NCBI GenBank assembly: GCA_030035585.1
Contig: CM057460.1
Span: 127,270,714-127,334,713, forward strand
Source of the DNA: Dugong dugon
Taxonomy: Eukaryota > Chordata > Mammalia > Sirenia > Dugongidae
Reading direction: 5' to 3'
Length of the DNA: 64,000 bases
The first letter of the stretch is position 1. The number at the start of each line of letters is the position of its first letter. Shown here one piece after another: positions 40,598 through 51,881 of this stretch. Made by a program: the position numbers and the translations under genes. A model generated the notes under the pieces. It worked only from the letters and a program-made list of their open reading frames with translations, did not search any database and was not told where the DNA came from.

Positions 40598-43069
40598 ATT
40601 GCTGCTCTGGCCTAATCACTCTATTTCACATTAGCGACATTCTTCTTGTACCTACAGAGATGCCCAGAAAGTTGCATCCTGACTGTGAGTTTCACCAGAA
40701 AAAATTCACGGGCATGGCTTTCTTCACCTGGTGCTGAGGAGCAAGCTGGTGACTCCTGAACCTGTACCCCAGGCCTGAACCCCTCTGGGTATTTTCTCAG
40801 CTTGCCGAGGGTGGGCAGCCAAGGTGTTATAATTCAGATTTCTTACATAGATTTATGCGTCTTACAGAGAAATATAACTTGTAGAAAGAACACAAATGTA
40901 AGAGAAAGTGAACTCCTCCTGGATTTGTGGAACCTTGGTGAGATTACTTACATCTCTAGACTTAGATTTTAACTTCCCATCAGTTCATGTCCAAGGTTCA
41001 GATTTTGGTTGCTTATGGCAAATAAAAGTTCTGCATGCTGAGAAACGGAGTATTTTGAGAAGGACATCAAGTGTCTCCTTGAAAAAGTATTTTAATTAAA
41101 TGTAAATGATGATGTAAATTAATCAAGCCTAATGGATTAATCAAATCATTAACATATCAATCATTGAAAAGTGATTCGAAAAAAAAAGAAAAATTAAATG
41201 GAATTGCTCCTGCAGACAGATCAGAAGTTCATATATTACATTGCTTTAAATATTTTCTGGAACACAAAGGAGGATAGAAATAAAATAAACATAAATTAAT
41301 AATAAAAATAATAGCTATCTCATTCCTTATTGTAATTTCAGATTTTAAAATGAAGAAAGGAAGTACATAGGAAAAGGTACTTCAGTTTGTTTGATGCACT
41401 CCATCTGAACACAGCCAGAGAGTTCCAAATACCTAATACATGACCACAGTTGTAGTCCTTAGAATCCTCACTCCTTGTTCAATTGCTTTCTTAGCCTCAT
41501 AAAAATGAAAGCTAGGAGGAAGCAAGTCATTTCTGAAAACATGTTTAGAATTCATCTTCAACCTACAGGAGATACAAATCAAAGAATGCATTGCCTTTTC
41601 ATCAGTTTCAAAAGATTGTACACAGTGAACAAATCTGAACATGCAAAGAGTTTAGTTAATCAAAAAGAGATCAAAAGCAATAAGAGTCTCTTCACGTGAC
41701 ACAGGGTGGCATAGGAACACGGGCTGTATAAAGTGATAGTTTGTCACCAGGCAGTGAGGCTAGAGAGAGCCAACAAATGAGAGAGCATTTCCACAAAATA
41801 GGAAGTTATTCACCAGGTCACCCACTCCTTGCATTTGGAATTAGGAATGAAATCTACCATTCGGGCCATTGTGGACAGAAGAAATGTCTACTGACAATCC
41901 CTTTACCTTTGTGCAGGGCTGGAGTGGATGTGGGGGATTTACTACACTCTCTGATGATGTTTGGTGCTGAGGGATCAGCTTGTCCACACAACTGCAGCAG
42001 TGGGAACTCAAAAAGCTCATGTGGGGGTTCAATAGTAAGCAAAACTGTCAAGTTAATTGTTTTTTGTGTCTCAGTAACACCTCTTCCTTGGTAACCTGCC
42101 CTATCCTATCTCACTCTTTTTCTTAGTGACCCCAACAAGAAGATACCCCATTCTCTCTGTATCTGAGCCTCTTGCTAATCCCTTCCCAAACTCTCACCAG
42201 AAAATATCCACCCCATGTGGATGAGTCTAGGGGCTACCAACTCAGACAACTGTAAAGGCAGGCAGGTAAGCATTGGGTGTCATGCAGTGGGGGTGGTGGG
42301 GCCTCTAGTGAACAGGGGGAACACAGTACTGTCTAGGATTTTCAAGTCAAAGGCGTTGATAACTTCAGTGCTTGCCCAGTAAAGCACTTCTGTGAGGAGG
42401 GTTCTATCAGCTGGAACAACTCCGAGTTTGAAATCTTTGCCAGGTCTGACAAAGAATCTGATTTTAAAAAAGGCAGTGGAGTTAAGGTTTTAATGAGTAT
42501 GATTTATACCAGGTGTTATCCCTCCTCCAGCATAATCTACCCCTCAAACAAGAAAATTAAGATTTGTGCTCTTAAGGGAGTCCTAATTATCTAAGGTTAA
42601 AATGATATCCATAAGAAACAGTTAAGACAGGAAGGCAGGCATATAAGGAAATGTGCCCCTTTAGATCACACTCAAGCCCTACAAAGCAAATCACACTCCC
42701 ATTTCCTACACTCACACACCTGTCAATCCTCATGGCATTTTTGCTCACTGATCCTAGAATCAGCCAAAGAATCCTTCTCAACTTGGTGCTCCTGGCAGTT
42801 GCTACTGATCATTTGGAATTGGCATGGGAGATAAAGATTAGATGCAATTCCATTGCACACAGAGCAGGTGCTGCATGAAGCTGGGAGAGGGAGGACTAGA
42901 GTGTGCATTCCAGAATCCTTCTGAAGGTCTGGTTAACTCTCCGGCTCCACCACCGGGAAAGTCCCTTGTTATGAAATCTCTTTGTTTATGCAGGAGGTCT
43001 TTTGCCAATGGCTGCCAGGCCCCACTGGAAAAGAGGATTCAGACTGTAAGTGTGGACAAAAAAGGACTG
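40598..43069. other. Unique DNA; homeodomain-like AT words at 41,085-41,260
   Basis: No repeat family recognised over about 2.5 kb. At 41,085-41,180 there is a dense set of TAAT/ATTA words ('tattttaattaaatg', 'gtaaattaatcaagccta', 'atggattaatcaaatca', 'attaacatatcaatcatt'), some overlapping in the style of homeodomain sites. An enhancer is possible but unproven. ORFs (up to 117 residues) lack support. Confidence 0.4.
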
Positions 43070-43305
43070 ATCTGAAGTCAGAAAGTCTGGATTCTAGTTC
43101 TGGTTCCTCCATTTCTTAATTGTGGGACCTTGTTCAAATTACTTGACTTCTCTAGAATCTGGTTTTCTTATTGTCAAATGACCCTTCTATACCATCATTA
43201 TAGTGGGGTCAAAAGAGCTCATACTACAGGGTTGTGTGGGGCTCAAAATGAGATACTACATGTACATGTCTCAGGAAAACTCTATAGCACTTCAAAATTA
43301 TTTCT
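43070..43305 (+). mobile_element. MIR SINE remnant
   Basis: Seen: 'agaaagtctggattctagtt', 'ttaattgtgggaccttgttc', 'attacttgacttctctagaa' and, later, 'gatactacatgtacatgtct', in MIR order on the plus strand. Confidence 0.75.
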
Positions 43306-44710
43306 CTCTGGCTATTTCTAGATGTAAACTCAGATGCCATGGAAAATTGGAGAAGCCTTTTCTTGTGAATTCCTAGTATCCTCTGGGATCCAATGGGGAA
43401 AAATCTGGCCAATTGTAAACCTACATTTCTCATATAGTGGAGTTTTTATGCCAAAATAAAAATGTACTTACTGTAGAACTTGATGGAAATAAAATGAAGG
43501 CTGTAAGAACATTAAATGTTTAACCTATTGTTTTCTTACTCTTGGGAAAGATAAAAAAAACCAATCCATTGTGCTCTATTGTCCTGTGTCTATGCATAAT
43601 TAAAGATCTCTTTTACCATCCAAGATAATTTCAAGTTCAGTAGGGATAAATATCACCACTCTGTTGCAAATGTGCTAAATCCATGTTCTAATAAACTAAA
43701 TTTATGCTGCTTGGTTCTTGCAAAACTAAGGATTATAAACATATGCTTTCCAGGAAAACTAGCTGTTTGTCTTACTTTCATTTGGGCTAAAATATGATCA
43801 TTTCCCCAGCAAAGAGAGAGAGAAAAAAAAGAAAGTCTGGCCTATATTTAGCACTGCTTGATGACCCTGGGGCCAGCTCCAGCAAAGAAAGGAAAGGGAT
43901 TGGGATACAGGGTCTAGAAGTAGTCTCAAGATTTGGACACTTGAGGAGGGACCCCAGGAGCTCCTCTCCATTTGGAAGTCTTGCAGAATGCATCTAATTT
44001 CATCCTTGGGTTTGCCTTCAGAATTTATGAATGTCTGAAATAACATTCCTTTTTCTTTTCTTAAGCAATTAATTCCGCTGAACATATTTCAACTTGTGAT
44101 TTCAAATCAAAAGTTTCTCTCAACATAATTTTTGTTTATTCAAGAGAACCTCAATTTTTCACCATCCATGAGGCCAATGTATCACAGTTTTCACCCATCA
44201 CCTCAGCCTGTAGTGATTATCCTCCAGAACTCTATGTGATAAACCGTAAGCCTGAAAAGCCAAGCATATAGTTAAATCTTACCAATGGAATCATGTTTGT
44301 ATGTACTAAGGGACTTCTTTCAAAGCCTGAAGAGTGTTTTATAAAGCAAACAGTCACTTGCAAGTAATAATTATTCTCGATTTTCATAATTACACATCTA
44401 GATTAAAGCTAGAAACATGTCTGAAAAAAGTCGTCAGTGGATAGAGCAGTGTTGCTCAACAAATAGGACTTCTGTTCGCAATGTGGAGTGATACCACTGT
44501 CATTGTTAGGAAGTGATCGTAGTCTTTGTTTTAGTAAAATACACCAGGTAAATCCCTGAGGCTGACTTCTAGCAAAGAAAGGGTGTGTCTGAGAGGAGAG
44601 GGCAAAGACAGTTTCCCAGAACAGAACACTGTTTACCTGAACGATCAGCTTTCTAAGAACCTCTCCACCCAGCCAGTGAGTTGCAGGGAGTCAGCAAATG
44701 TGTGTGTGTA
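43306..44710. other. Unique DNA, no feature found
   Basis: No repeat family, RNA gene or convincing ORF recognised. A GAGA/AAAA patch lies at 43,812-43,832. Confidence 0.5.
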
Positions 44711-44823
44711 CATGTTTGTATATGTGAGCCTGTGTGTGCATGAGTGTGTGCATGTTTGTATATATGAGCCTGTGTGTGCATGAGTGTGTGCATGTTTGTA
44801 TATATGAGCCTGTGTGTGCATGT
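44711..44823 (+). repeat. Minisatellite, 40-bp unit, about 2.8 copies
   Basis: Seen: the unit begins 'catgtttgtatatatgagcc' and continues with a 'tgtgtgtgcatgagtgtgtg' part; copies start at 44,711, 44,751 and 44,791 with one base different in the first. It lies within a wider TG-rich area, 44,698-44,945. The 123-residue minus-strand ORF (THTHAHTG-type repeats) is a translation of it and not a gene. Confidence 0.92.
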
Positions 44824-44945
44824 ATATGTGAGAATGCACGTAGGTGTGTGAATGTGTGTGTCCATTAATGTGTGTGCAAGTGTGTGGACCTTGTGGGCTT
44901 GCCTGTGTGATTGAGTGTGTGGGAGTGTGTGTGTGCATGTAGGTG

Positions 44946-45439
44946 CTTACATACATATTGTGGTGGTGAATGGACAGCGGGAGGGAGAGAAGTTCTCTTT
45001 TTATACTTTCACCCACGTCAGAGTAGCTGCAAGTTTACCAACATCTGGTGTGATGTTTTCTGTAAAGTAGAACTCGGTTCCCACACTCACGGAATTACAG
45101 GGGAGACAGGGAAGAAAAAAGATGAATAGGTTTGGTAGAAGGTAAGTTGCTATTACTATATTCTGTCAACATCAAAGTGGCCCATAAAATGATTCCGAAT
45201 TAGTGTGATGCAGAGTTAAGGAAAAAGGTTTGTGGTGAAGCTCTTCAAGGGTGAGGAAACCTCAGTGAGTAACTAGTGTTGATTAGGACACCATGGCCTG
45301 GAGAATTGGGGGCTACACATGGCCTTGGAAATGAAACTCATTCTGAGGAGTGAGTTACTGAACAGTTTTGCAAATGGCAGACTTCTGCTGGGCTTCACGA
45401 CACAGTACTGGAGAGGTTGCATGGTTCAATTATTTAGCC
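44946..45439. other. No recognisable feature
   Basis: Unique sequence. Confidence 0.45.
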
Positions 45440-45640
45440 CCTGTGTTTTATTTCAGCAGTCTGGGATTTTAACCCCTAGCTCCATCATTTACTTGCGGTG
45501 AGACTTAGGGCAAGTTATTAATGTCCCTGAGCCTCTGCTTTCTCATCTATAGAAAAGAGATAATGATACCTTGCTCTCAGAAGGGTAGTGAGGAATTAAA
45601 TGAGATACATCACAGCCCATGAAATGTCTTCTCCACTCAC
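45440..45640 (+). mobile_element. MIR SINE remnant
   Basis: Seen: 'tctgggattttaacccctag', 'cttgcggtgagacttagggc', 'tgagcctctgctttctcatc', 'gagaggtagtgaggaatt'-type wording and 'aaatgagatacatcacag', in MIR order. Confidence 0.75.
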
Positions 45641-46049
45641 TTATGGATCTGATCCTTTGTTGGGTGGTTTTACAAGAAATAATTGTCATGAACTAGGTGA
45701 CCTTAAATTACCTAGCTATAGGTCCGCTGTAGGTCCAGTCAGGGAATTTAGGAAGATTAGATTCTTGAGTTACAGGAAGTCCGAATATATTAATCAGGAT
45801 CAATAAAGAACCACTTGGCCCATGGTTCCTTTAGCCCCTGGTGCTGGTTGTGGTATCCTGACATAGATCTCATTGCCAGTGAATGGACATTCACATCAGT
45901 CAGTGGTATGTAAATAAGAGGAGGTCAAGAAAGAAAGGGCACTTTGGTTCCAGGATCATGAGACCCCCAATGCTCTCGTGCTCCTGATTATTAATTTCAC
46001 GTTTCCAATCAGCAGACCAGTGACTTTGATAGAGGACACCAGCTTTCAC
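45641..46049. other. No recognisable feature
   Basis: Unique sequence between two MIRs. Confidence 0.45.
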
Positions 46050-46291
46050 ACAGTGCAGAGGTTCAGAGCATGGGTTTTTGCTTTAGACTGACTTGATTTA
46101 AATCTTGGCTCTGTGAGTTTACCAGCTAAACAAACTTAGCAAAATTACTTTGTCTCTCTGGGCCTCAGTTTCTTCAACTGTAAAATAACAATAATTATAC
46201 TTACCTTATATGACTGTTTTGAAGATTAAACAAGTTTATATGTGTACACTGACTGGCAAAAAGCAATTACTAATAAATAATAGCTTTGGTT
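46050..46291 (+). mobile_element. MIR SINE, nearly full
   Basis: Seen: 'tcagagcatgggtttttgct', 'aatcttggctctgtgagttt', 'ctctgggcctcagtttcttc', 'aactgtaaaataacaataat' and 'taataaataatagctttgg'. It is one of the clearest MIR copies in the window. Confidence 0.9.
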
Positions 46292-46729
46292 GTTAGATGA
46301 TGATGGTTATTATTATCGTGGTAAATTCTCTGATGCTGGACTCTGGGCATATCCTTAGTCTGCTGAATGCATTTATGGAGGTACAGGCTGAGAAGATATG
46401 GAACTGTGAGGCCTGGAAGCCATCTTGGGATAATGAATCCCATTGTCCTAGAGCCAGAATTACTCACAGCTTCCCAAGCCAACAATCTTAAAAGTAATGC
46501 CTAAACCAAAGTGAACAGGAAAAAATTACAGGAGATTCTTGTGTCTTTATGGCGCTCTGGCAATATTGGTTTATAGTCTTCTGTGTACTCCATGGAAACA
46601 AAAAACTTTTCTATTATTTTTTTCCTTCAAATCAGTCTTCATCCTCAAACTCACAATCAATCAGCACATCAGTCAAGAATCTCACTGCCAATGAAATGGA
46701 GAACGTATTTTCCACTTGTAATCAAGCTG
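46292..46729. other. No recognisable feature
   Basis: Unique sequence; ORFs of 60-71 residues lack support. Confidence 0.45.
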
Positions 46730-46915
46730 TCTAGTGGTTAAAACTACATGTTTTGGAGTTAACTGCATCTGAGTTTGATTTGAAGCAAATTGCTTGAAGT
46801 GTCTTAGAGTCCATTTCCTCATCTTTAGAATGGAGTAATGATGGAGCCAGTCTCACAATGTTATTGTGAAGGTTACATGATAAAATGCACACAAAGGGCT
46901 CAGAAGAGGGCCAGG
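46730..46915 (+). mobile_element. MIR SINE remnant
   Basis: Seen: 'tctagtggttaaaactacat', 'gtccatttcctcatctttag', 'aatggagtaatgatggagcc' and 'gttattgtgaaggttacatg'. Confidence 0.8.
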
Positions 46916-47172
46916 AATTTACTAATCACTATGTAAGCATGGATTTCTACAACGTTTCGAAGACATTGCCAAGGGAGGTGTTTGGTCTGAAAGATCTCAG
47001 TTAAGAAAGGCACCACAGCAAGATTGGGAAGAACCCAGACACCCCAAGTTGGAAAGCTTATGGCCCTCATCTTAGAGAACAAAACCCATGAGGTGTTTCA
47101 GCAGAGGTTGTCCTACCCAATGCTCAGCAGTCCTAGCATGTTTTCCTTTGGGTTAGGACCTATAGCCAGGAG

Positions 47173-47328
47173 CAGGGCCAGCTACAGAATTCTTGGGGCC
47201 CAGTGCAAAAAGCATTAAGAATTTCAACATGGCGGCAGCAGCTGGGAGAATTAAACCAAATGTGGAGCCCTTCTGAACATGGGACCCTGTGCAACTGCAG
47301 AGGTTGAATGTCCATGAAGCTGGCCCTG
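47173..47328. mobile_element. Small hAT-type DNA transposon (MITE)
   Basis: Seen: perfect 11-bp terminal inverted repeats, cagggccagct at 47,173-47,183 and agctggccctg at 47,318-47,328, with gccaggag (47,165-47,172) and ggcaggag (47,329-47,336) as an 8-bp target duplication with one mismatch. An 8-bp duplication is typical of hAT elements. The interior ('ttcttggggcccagtgcaaa', 'ggagcccttctgaacatggg') is non-coding, so the element depended on an autonomous partner. Confidence 0.88.
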
Positions 47329-47336
47329 GGCAGGAG

Positions 47337-48952
47337 TGAGGGAGAGCATGAGGAGAGTGGGAGAGGAATATTGATTCTGCCCTCGAAAAAATGACGTGTT
47401 GGTTTTAGAGCACAAGAGCCATCCTCAAGTAAACCTGCACTGGCATCCCATGTCGGGACACACATTTTATACACTTGCATCTTGAGAGGTGTGTCCTGCA
47501 CTGTGTGGAGGAGAGGCAAGCAAGTGGCTGCTCATTTGTTTAGGTTTGTGGTTGCCAAAATCAAGGCCAGCATTTTAGGGCCACGGTGGAAGATGAAGCT
47601 TACAGGCTCTTTCTAGCGGCATGTACTTTACTTAGGGTTAATCCTGGTTTATTAGAGGAGTAGCAAAGACATGTGAAAGACACCTTGGACGGGCTCCACG
47701 TTGCAGCCTTGACTCCTAATAAAACGGGCTGTCCCTACCAGTCCCTGGCACCACTTCCCACAATACTTCAGCCCAAGGAGGCAGAAGCAGGCTCCCTGCC
47801 AGTTTCTCAGCACTCACTTCATTTGCTGTGACTTAAGCACCAGCACTGACTCCCTCCAGAGCTTCCAGCCCTTGCAGCAAATCCCTGGCCTGGGATTGAA
47901 GAGAGCAAAGGTGTGGTGGGAAACTGTGCTTGGGAGAAGGAGGAGAAAGGTTCTGGTGTTGGGGAGCTTTAGGGGAAGGGTCTGGAAAGAAGAGGTGTTG
48001 AGAGAATGAGACTAGGCAAGGCAAGTTATTAATCAACACACAGCTCAGAAAGTCTTCTTGCCAAGTACACTCATTCACTCCTAAGCTGCCAAAAGATCTG
48101 ATGGAGGAGTCGCTCTCCGAACTGCAAGCAAGCATTCTCTCATGAATTTTACAGCCATGGTGCTGTAAATGAAGCTTGGACCAGTTAAAAACTATATACA
48201 GGTTACAGTAGAGAATAATGCATCGTAGAATCCCAACTGCTTTCAAATACCAATGATGGATGATGCGTTAGTTCATTTGTGTAACGTGAAGGATGGTTCT
48301 TCAGTTCTCCTAAACCCTCCCACCCCCATCTTATCTCAAGAGTTGCACAAATAAAGAAATATCCCTGTGCTTTCTAAGGTAGTCATTTTGACACGTGAAA
48401 TGAACTGACTAGGCCCAGCACAATCCATCACCTCAATATTTTGTTGCACTGTCCAAGGGATTTGACTATGCAGCTGAGTCAGTGGACAGTGTGTCTTAAT
48501 CCAGGTTTACTGTGATCTGAAATCCGGTGTGTGATTGTCTTGGACATTTTTCTGCAGAGTTCTACTCAGACTTGCGCAATGCAGAATTAGAAAACATTGC
48601 CATGTAAATGATATCTGCTATGAAACAGCTATGCAGACTATTCTTTTTGTGGAAAGAGCAGCATGTACTAGTGGATGGGCGATGGGTTGAGGAGCACTGG
48701 AGTCTTGCATAAGTCTTCTTTCACCATTGCAATTTTGTCTCTAAGGAACGTCCAGTAGCTTTATTATTTTATTATTTTTTAAATTTCTTGCAGAGAAGAA
48801 GCAGATGAACATTTCTGAGGTTTTTAAGTTTGCAGGCTCTGATTTTCTTCTCTGTTAATTTTTTAGCAATTAAAATCTTGAAAAATATTTTACAATAGCG
48901 TTGCTCTAAAAATTCTTGCTCCCTTAACACGAAATTTATGGCTGACATCCAC
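47337..48952. other. Unique DNA, no feature found
   Basis: About 1.6 kb with no family recognised. The 137-residue minus-strand ORF (47,833-48,246) has no domain and no context. GC is moderate. Confidence 0.5.
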
Positions 48953-49163
48953 CACTACCAGTCGCCATTGAGCTGAATCTGACTCATGGTGACCCCATGT
49001 GTGTCAGAGTAGAACTATGCTCCACAGGGTTTTCAATGGCTGATTTTTCAGAAGTAGATTACCAGACTTTTCTTCTGAGATGCCTCTGGGTGCGCTCGAA
49101 CCTCCAACCTTTCTGTTAGCAGCCAAGTGCATTAACCGTTTTTACCACCCAGAGACTCCAAAG
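48953..49163 (-). mobile_element. AfroSINE, second subfamily, full
   Basis: Seen: the complement of the whole SINE: 'agtcgccattgagctgaatc', 'ggtgaccccatgtgtgtcag', 'gatttttcagaagtagatta', 'gggtgcgctcgaacctccaa' (box B), 'cattaaccgtttttaccacc' (box A) and 'cagagactcc'. Confidence 0.93.
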
Positions 49164-50119
49164 ATACTCTAGAACATAACAAATGGGACAAACCTATGGA
49201 AGATTTGCTTTTAAATCATTCTTCGAATGAAAGCTATTTAATAAACCTGCTGCATAAAAATTACTCGAAAAAAAAATTCCTTAGGATTGATTTCAACTTC
49301 CAAAAATTAAGTGTCATAATTTACACTTACATTATAAATAATTTTTAACTGAGAGACTAATATAAATCAGAGCAGCCAACGGTATCATCTGTAAACATAT
49401 AAATGGTGATGAAGTATTTTTTCCATCAAAGGTTGATCATAGGCGCACAATAGATTGTGAAGCTTATTAAATCTAGTCCTGTTGCCCAGAAGTGATGCTA
49501 AAATTGACCAAGCCCAGGAAAGAAGGTGGGTGCAGGGTGGGAGTGCTGGGCCAGGCTCACCTGCTTTGCAGCCAGTTCTGCTGACCTCAGAATGGCCCCT
49601 GGAACTGATGCTTTGCAGGCAAGCAGGGCAGAGCCAAGCTGCAATGCCAGGGATGGCACTAGTGTCACCTCCTCTTGTTCTCTCAGTGTTTCCTGTGTGG
49701 GCATCTTTGCTTTCAAGGGAAACTCTGACACCTGGGAGGTGAGTCTGTTTCATGTGCCCTTTAAAAAAATCTCTTCTTAGTGCTAAGCATGGGGTTGGGC
49801 ATACTGTATATATGCCAGACAGTGCTTGGAATGAATAATGGAACAGCAGGAACCCCCGATAGTCCTGAACAGAAGCTGGAGGTAGGTTTACTCTAGGTTT
49901 AGTGTGCTCAGAGTGGGCCCAAAGAAAACAGATCATATCAAAAAACCTCCTCAGGATTCTTCTAATTCATTTAAGAAGTATGTTTGCATTTTTAAAAAAG
50001 ATAATAGTTATCCCTGAGGGGAGATGTTCAAACAGAACAAAAGGACAGAGTGAAAAGTCTCCTTCCTACCTCTGCTGGCCAGCGCTTCAGTTCACTCCTT
50101 CTGTTCTTGTCTACATTAG
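49164..50119. other. Unique DNA, no feature found
   Basis: The interval 49,470-49,740 is GC-richer and carries overlapping ORFs on both strands (up to 183 residues), with no domain, splice pattern or conserved context I can see. Confidence 0.45.
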
Positions 50120-50896
50120 TTCTGAGACTAGCTACATAATGTAAGTATGTCTGGTGTGCACGCATCTGTGTATGAACATATGTATATACTTCCTCCCCAC
50201 CCACCATTCTTTCAATGAATATGACCATGCTGTCATACTGTTTTGAACCTTGATTTTTTTCACTTTACAGTATATGCAGGAGATGGGTTTGAGGTCAGTA
50301 CATTCAAGGCTGAAAAATACTCCATTGATGGATTTACCATAAACTTATTTAATCCATCACATAATGATGACTTCTGGTCTTTTACTACTAAAACAATGTT
50401 AAAATGAATAACCCATGCTAGGCCTTTGCACACTTTTGGATTTATGAAATTCTTAGGAGAAGTCACATTCTTGTTGAGTTAATGGGTACGTGCATTAAAA
50501 ACTGCCAATTTGCCTTCCAAAGAGGTTGTATCAATTTATGCACCTGCCAGAATTTCATGAGAGTACTCGTTACTTCACACACTCACCGACACAGCACGCT
50601 GTTCAACTTTTTGATCTTCATTCATCAGTTAGGTGAAAAATGACATCTCAGGGTAGTATTAATTTACATTTATTTTCTTATGAGTACGATTGAATATTTC
50701 TTCATAGATAAAAAGGTCGTTTTGTAATTTGTTTTTCTGCAAACTCAGTTTATGCTCTTTGTTCTTTTTATTTTTGGATTGCTGGTCATTTTCTTAACGA
50801 TTTTCAAGAGTTCTTTATGTGCTAAGACAAGTATCCCTTTGTCTAGCATATATGTAGCAAATATTTTCCCCAGTTTCTCACTTGTCTTATTTTAAT
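50120..50896 (-). mobile_element. Old L1 fragment
   Basis: Seen: antisense L1 3' UTR/ORF2 wording: 'aaaaatactccattgatgga', 'agaggttgtatcaatttatg', 'cttatgagtacgattgaata' and 'ttttcaagagttctttatgt'. It is strongly diverged. An RTE tail splits it at 50,897. Confidence 0.75.
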
Positions 50897-51112
50897 GGTT
50901 GTTGTTATTTGCCCTTGAGTTGGCTCTGACTCATTCGTGGTGACCTTACTGTGTAACAGAACGAAATGCTGCCCGGTCTTGTGCCATTTTCATGATCCTT
51001 GGCAAGTATGAGTCCGTTGCTGGGGCTATTGTGTCAATCCATCTCATTGAGGGTTTCCTTCATTTTCACTGACCCTCCACTTTACCAACACGATATCCTT
51101 CTCTAGCAATTG
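50897..51112 (-). mobile_element. RTE1-like LINE, 3' end
   Basis: Seen: 'gttatttgcccttgagttgg', 'cagaacgaaatgctgcccgg', 'cattgagggtttccttcatt' and 'ctttaccaacacgatatcct', the complement of the RTE 3' region. It is more diverged than other copies. Confidence 0.85.
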
Positions 51113-51190
51113 GTTTTAATGCTACTAGTTCTTTATTTTACAATGCAAATTAAAAAATTTTCATGTAGTAATGTTTTCACTCATACTGGA
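51113..51190 (-). mobile_element. Old L1 fragment, continued
   Basis: Seen: 'ttaatgctactagttcttta' resumes the L1 antisense sequence broken at 50,896. Confidence 0.55.
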
Positions 51191-51401
51191 TGTGTTAATT
51201 TTTTCAGACTGTCTTGAGGATCCGTTAATATAAGATATAAAGAAATGCCAGTACCCAGTTGCTTCTCAACCAGCCTTGGGATACGTTTCCTGCCCTGAGG
51301 AAGTTACCTTCAATACAGTGCTTTCCAGAAACACCTGAAGAGGGCTTCACCGTATCTGCCGTTTCATCCTACATCCATGGTGGCCAGCTGCCTTAGGTGG
51401 G

Positions 51402-51876
51402 TATCATGGATTGAATTATGTCCCCTAAAAAATGTGTGTATCAATTTGGCTAAGCCATGATTCCTATGATTTTCCTGTATGTTGTAAATCCTGCCTCTGT
51501 GATGTTAATGAGGGAGGATGGGCAGCAGTTGTGTTAGTGAGGCAGGACTCAATTTACAAGATTGGATTATGTCTTGAGGCAGTCTTTTGAGATATAGAAG
51601 GGAAGCAAGCAGAGTTGGGAACCTCATAGTACCAAGAAAGCGGCACCAGGAGCAGAGCACGTCCTTTGGACCCAGAGTTCTTGCCCAGAGAAGCTTCTAG
51701 GCAGGGAAAGATTGATGACAAGGACCTTCCTCCAGAGCTACAGAGAAAGCCTTCCCCTGGGGTTGATGCCCTAAAATTGGACTTTTAGCCTACTTTACTA
51801 TGAGAAAGTAATTTCTCTTTGTTAAAGCCATCCACTTGTGGTATTTCTGTTATAGCAGCACTTGATAACTAAGACA
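51402..51876 (+). mobile_element. Solo LTR, family 1 (MaLR/ERVL-like)
   Basis: Seen: begins 'tatcatggattgaattatgt' (originally TGTTATGG) and ends 'cttgataactaagaca'. It has gtggg on both sides (51,397-51,401 and 51,877-51,881), a perfect 5-bp duplication. Internal landmarks shared with the LTRs at 54,954 and 60,749: 'gtaaatcctgcctctgtgat', 'gatatagaagggaagcaagc', 'gccatccacttgtggtattt'. No internal viral sequence. Confidence 0.92.
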
Positions 51877-51881
51877 GTGGG

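Noticed and set aside
44711-44823. Regular repeats looking like a short CRISPR array
   Set aside because: The 40-base units are directly adjacent without unique spacers, and the genome is mammalian.
44645-45016. 123-residue histidine/threonine-rich ORF
   Set aside because: It is a translation of the TG-rich minisatellite area.
49385-49936. 183-residue minus-strand ORF, with overlapping ORFs on the other strand
   Set aside because: No domain, no supporting signals and similar ORF lengths on both strands, as expected by chance in GC-richer DNA.
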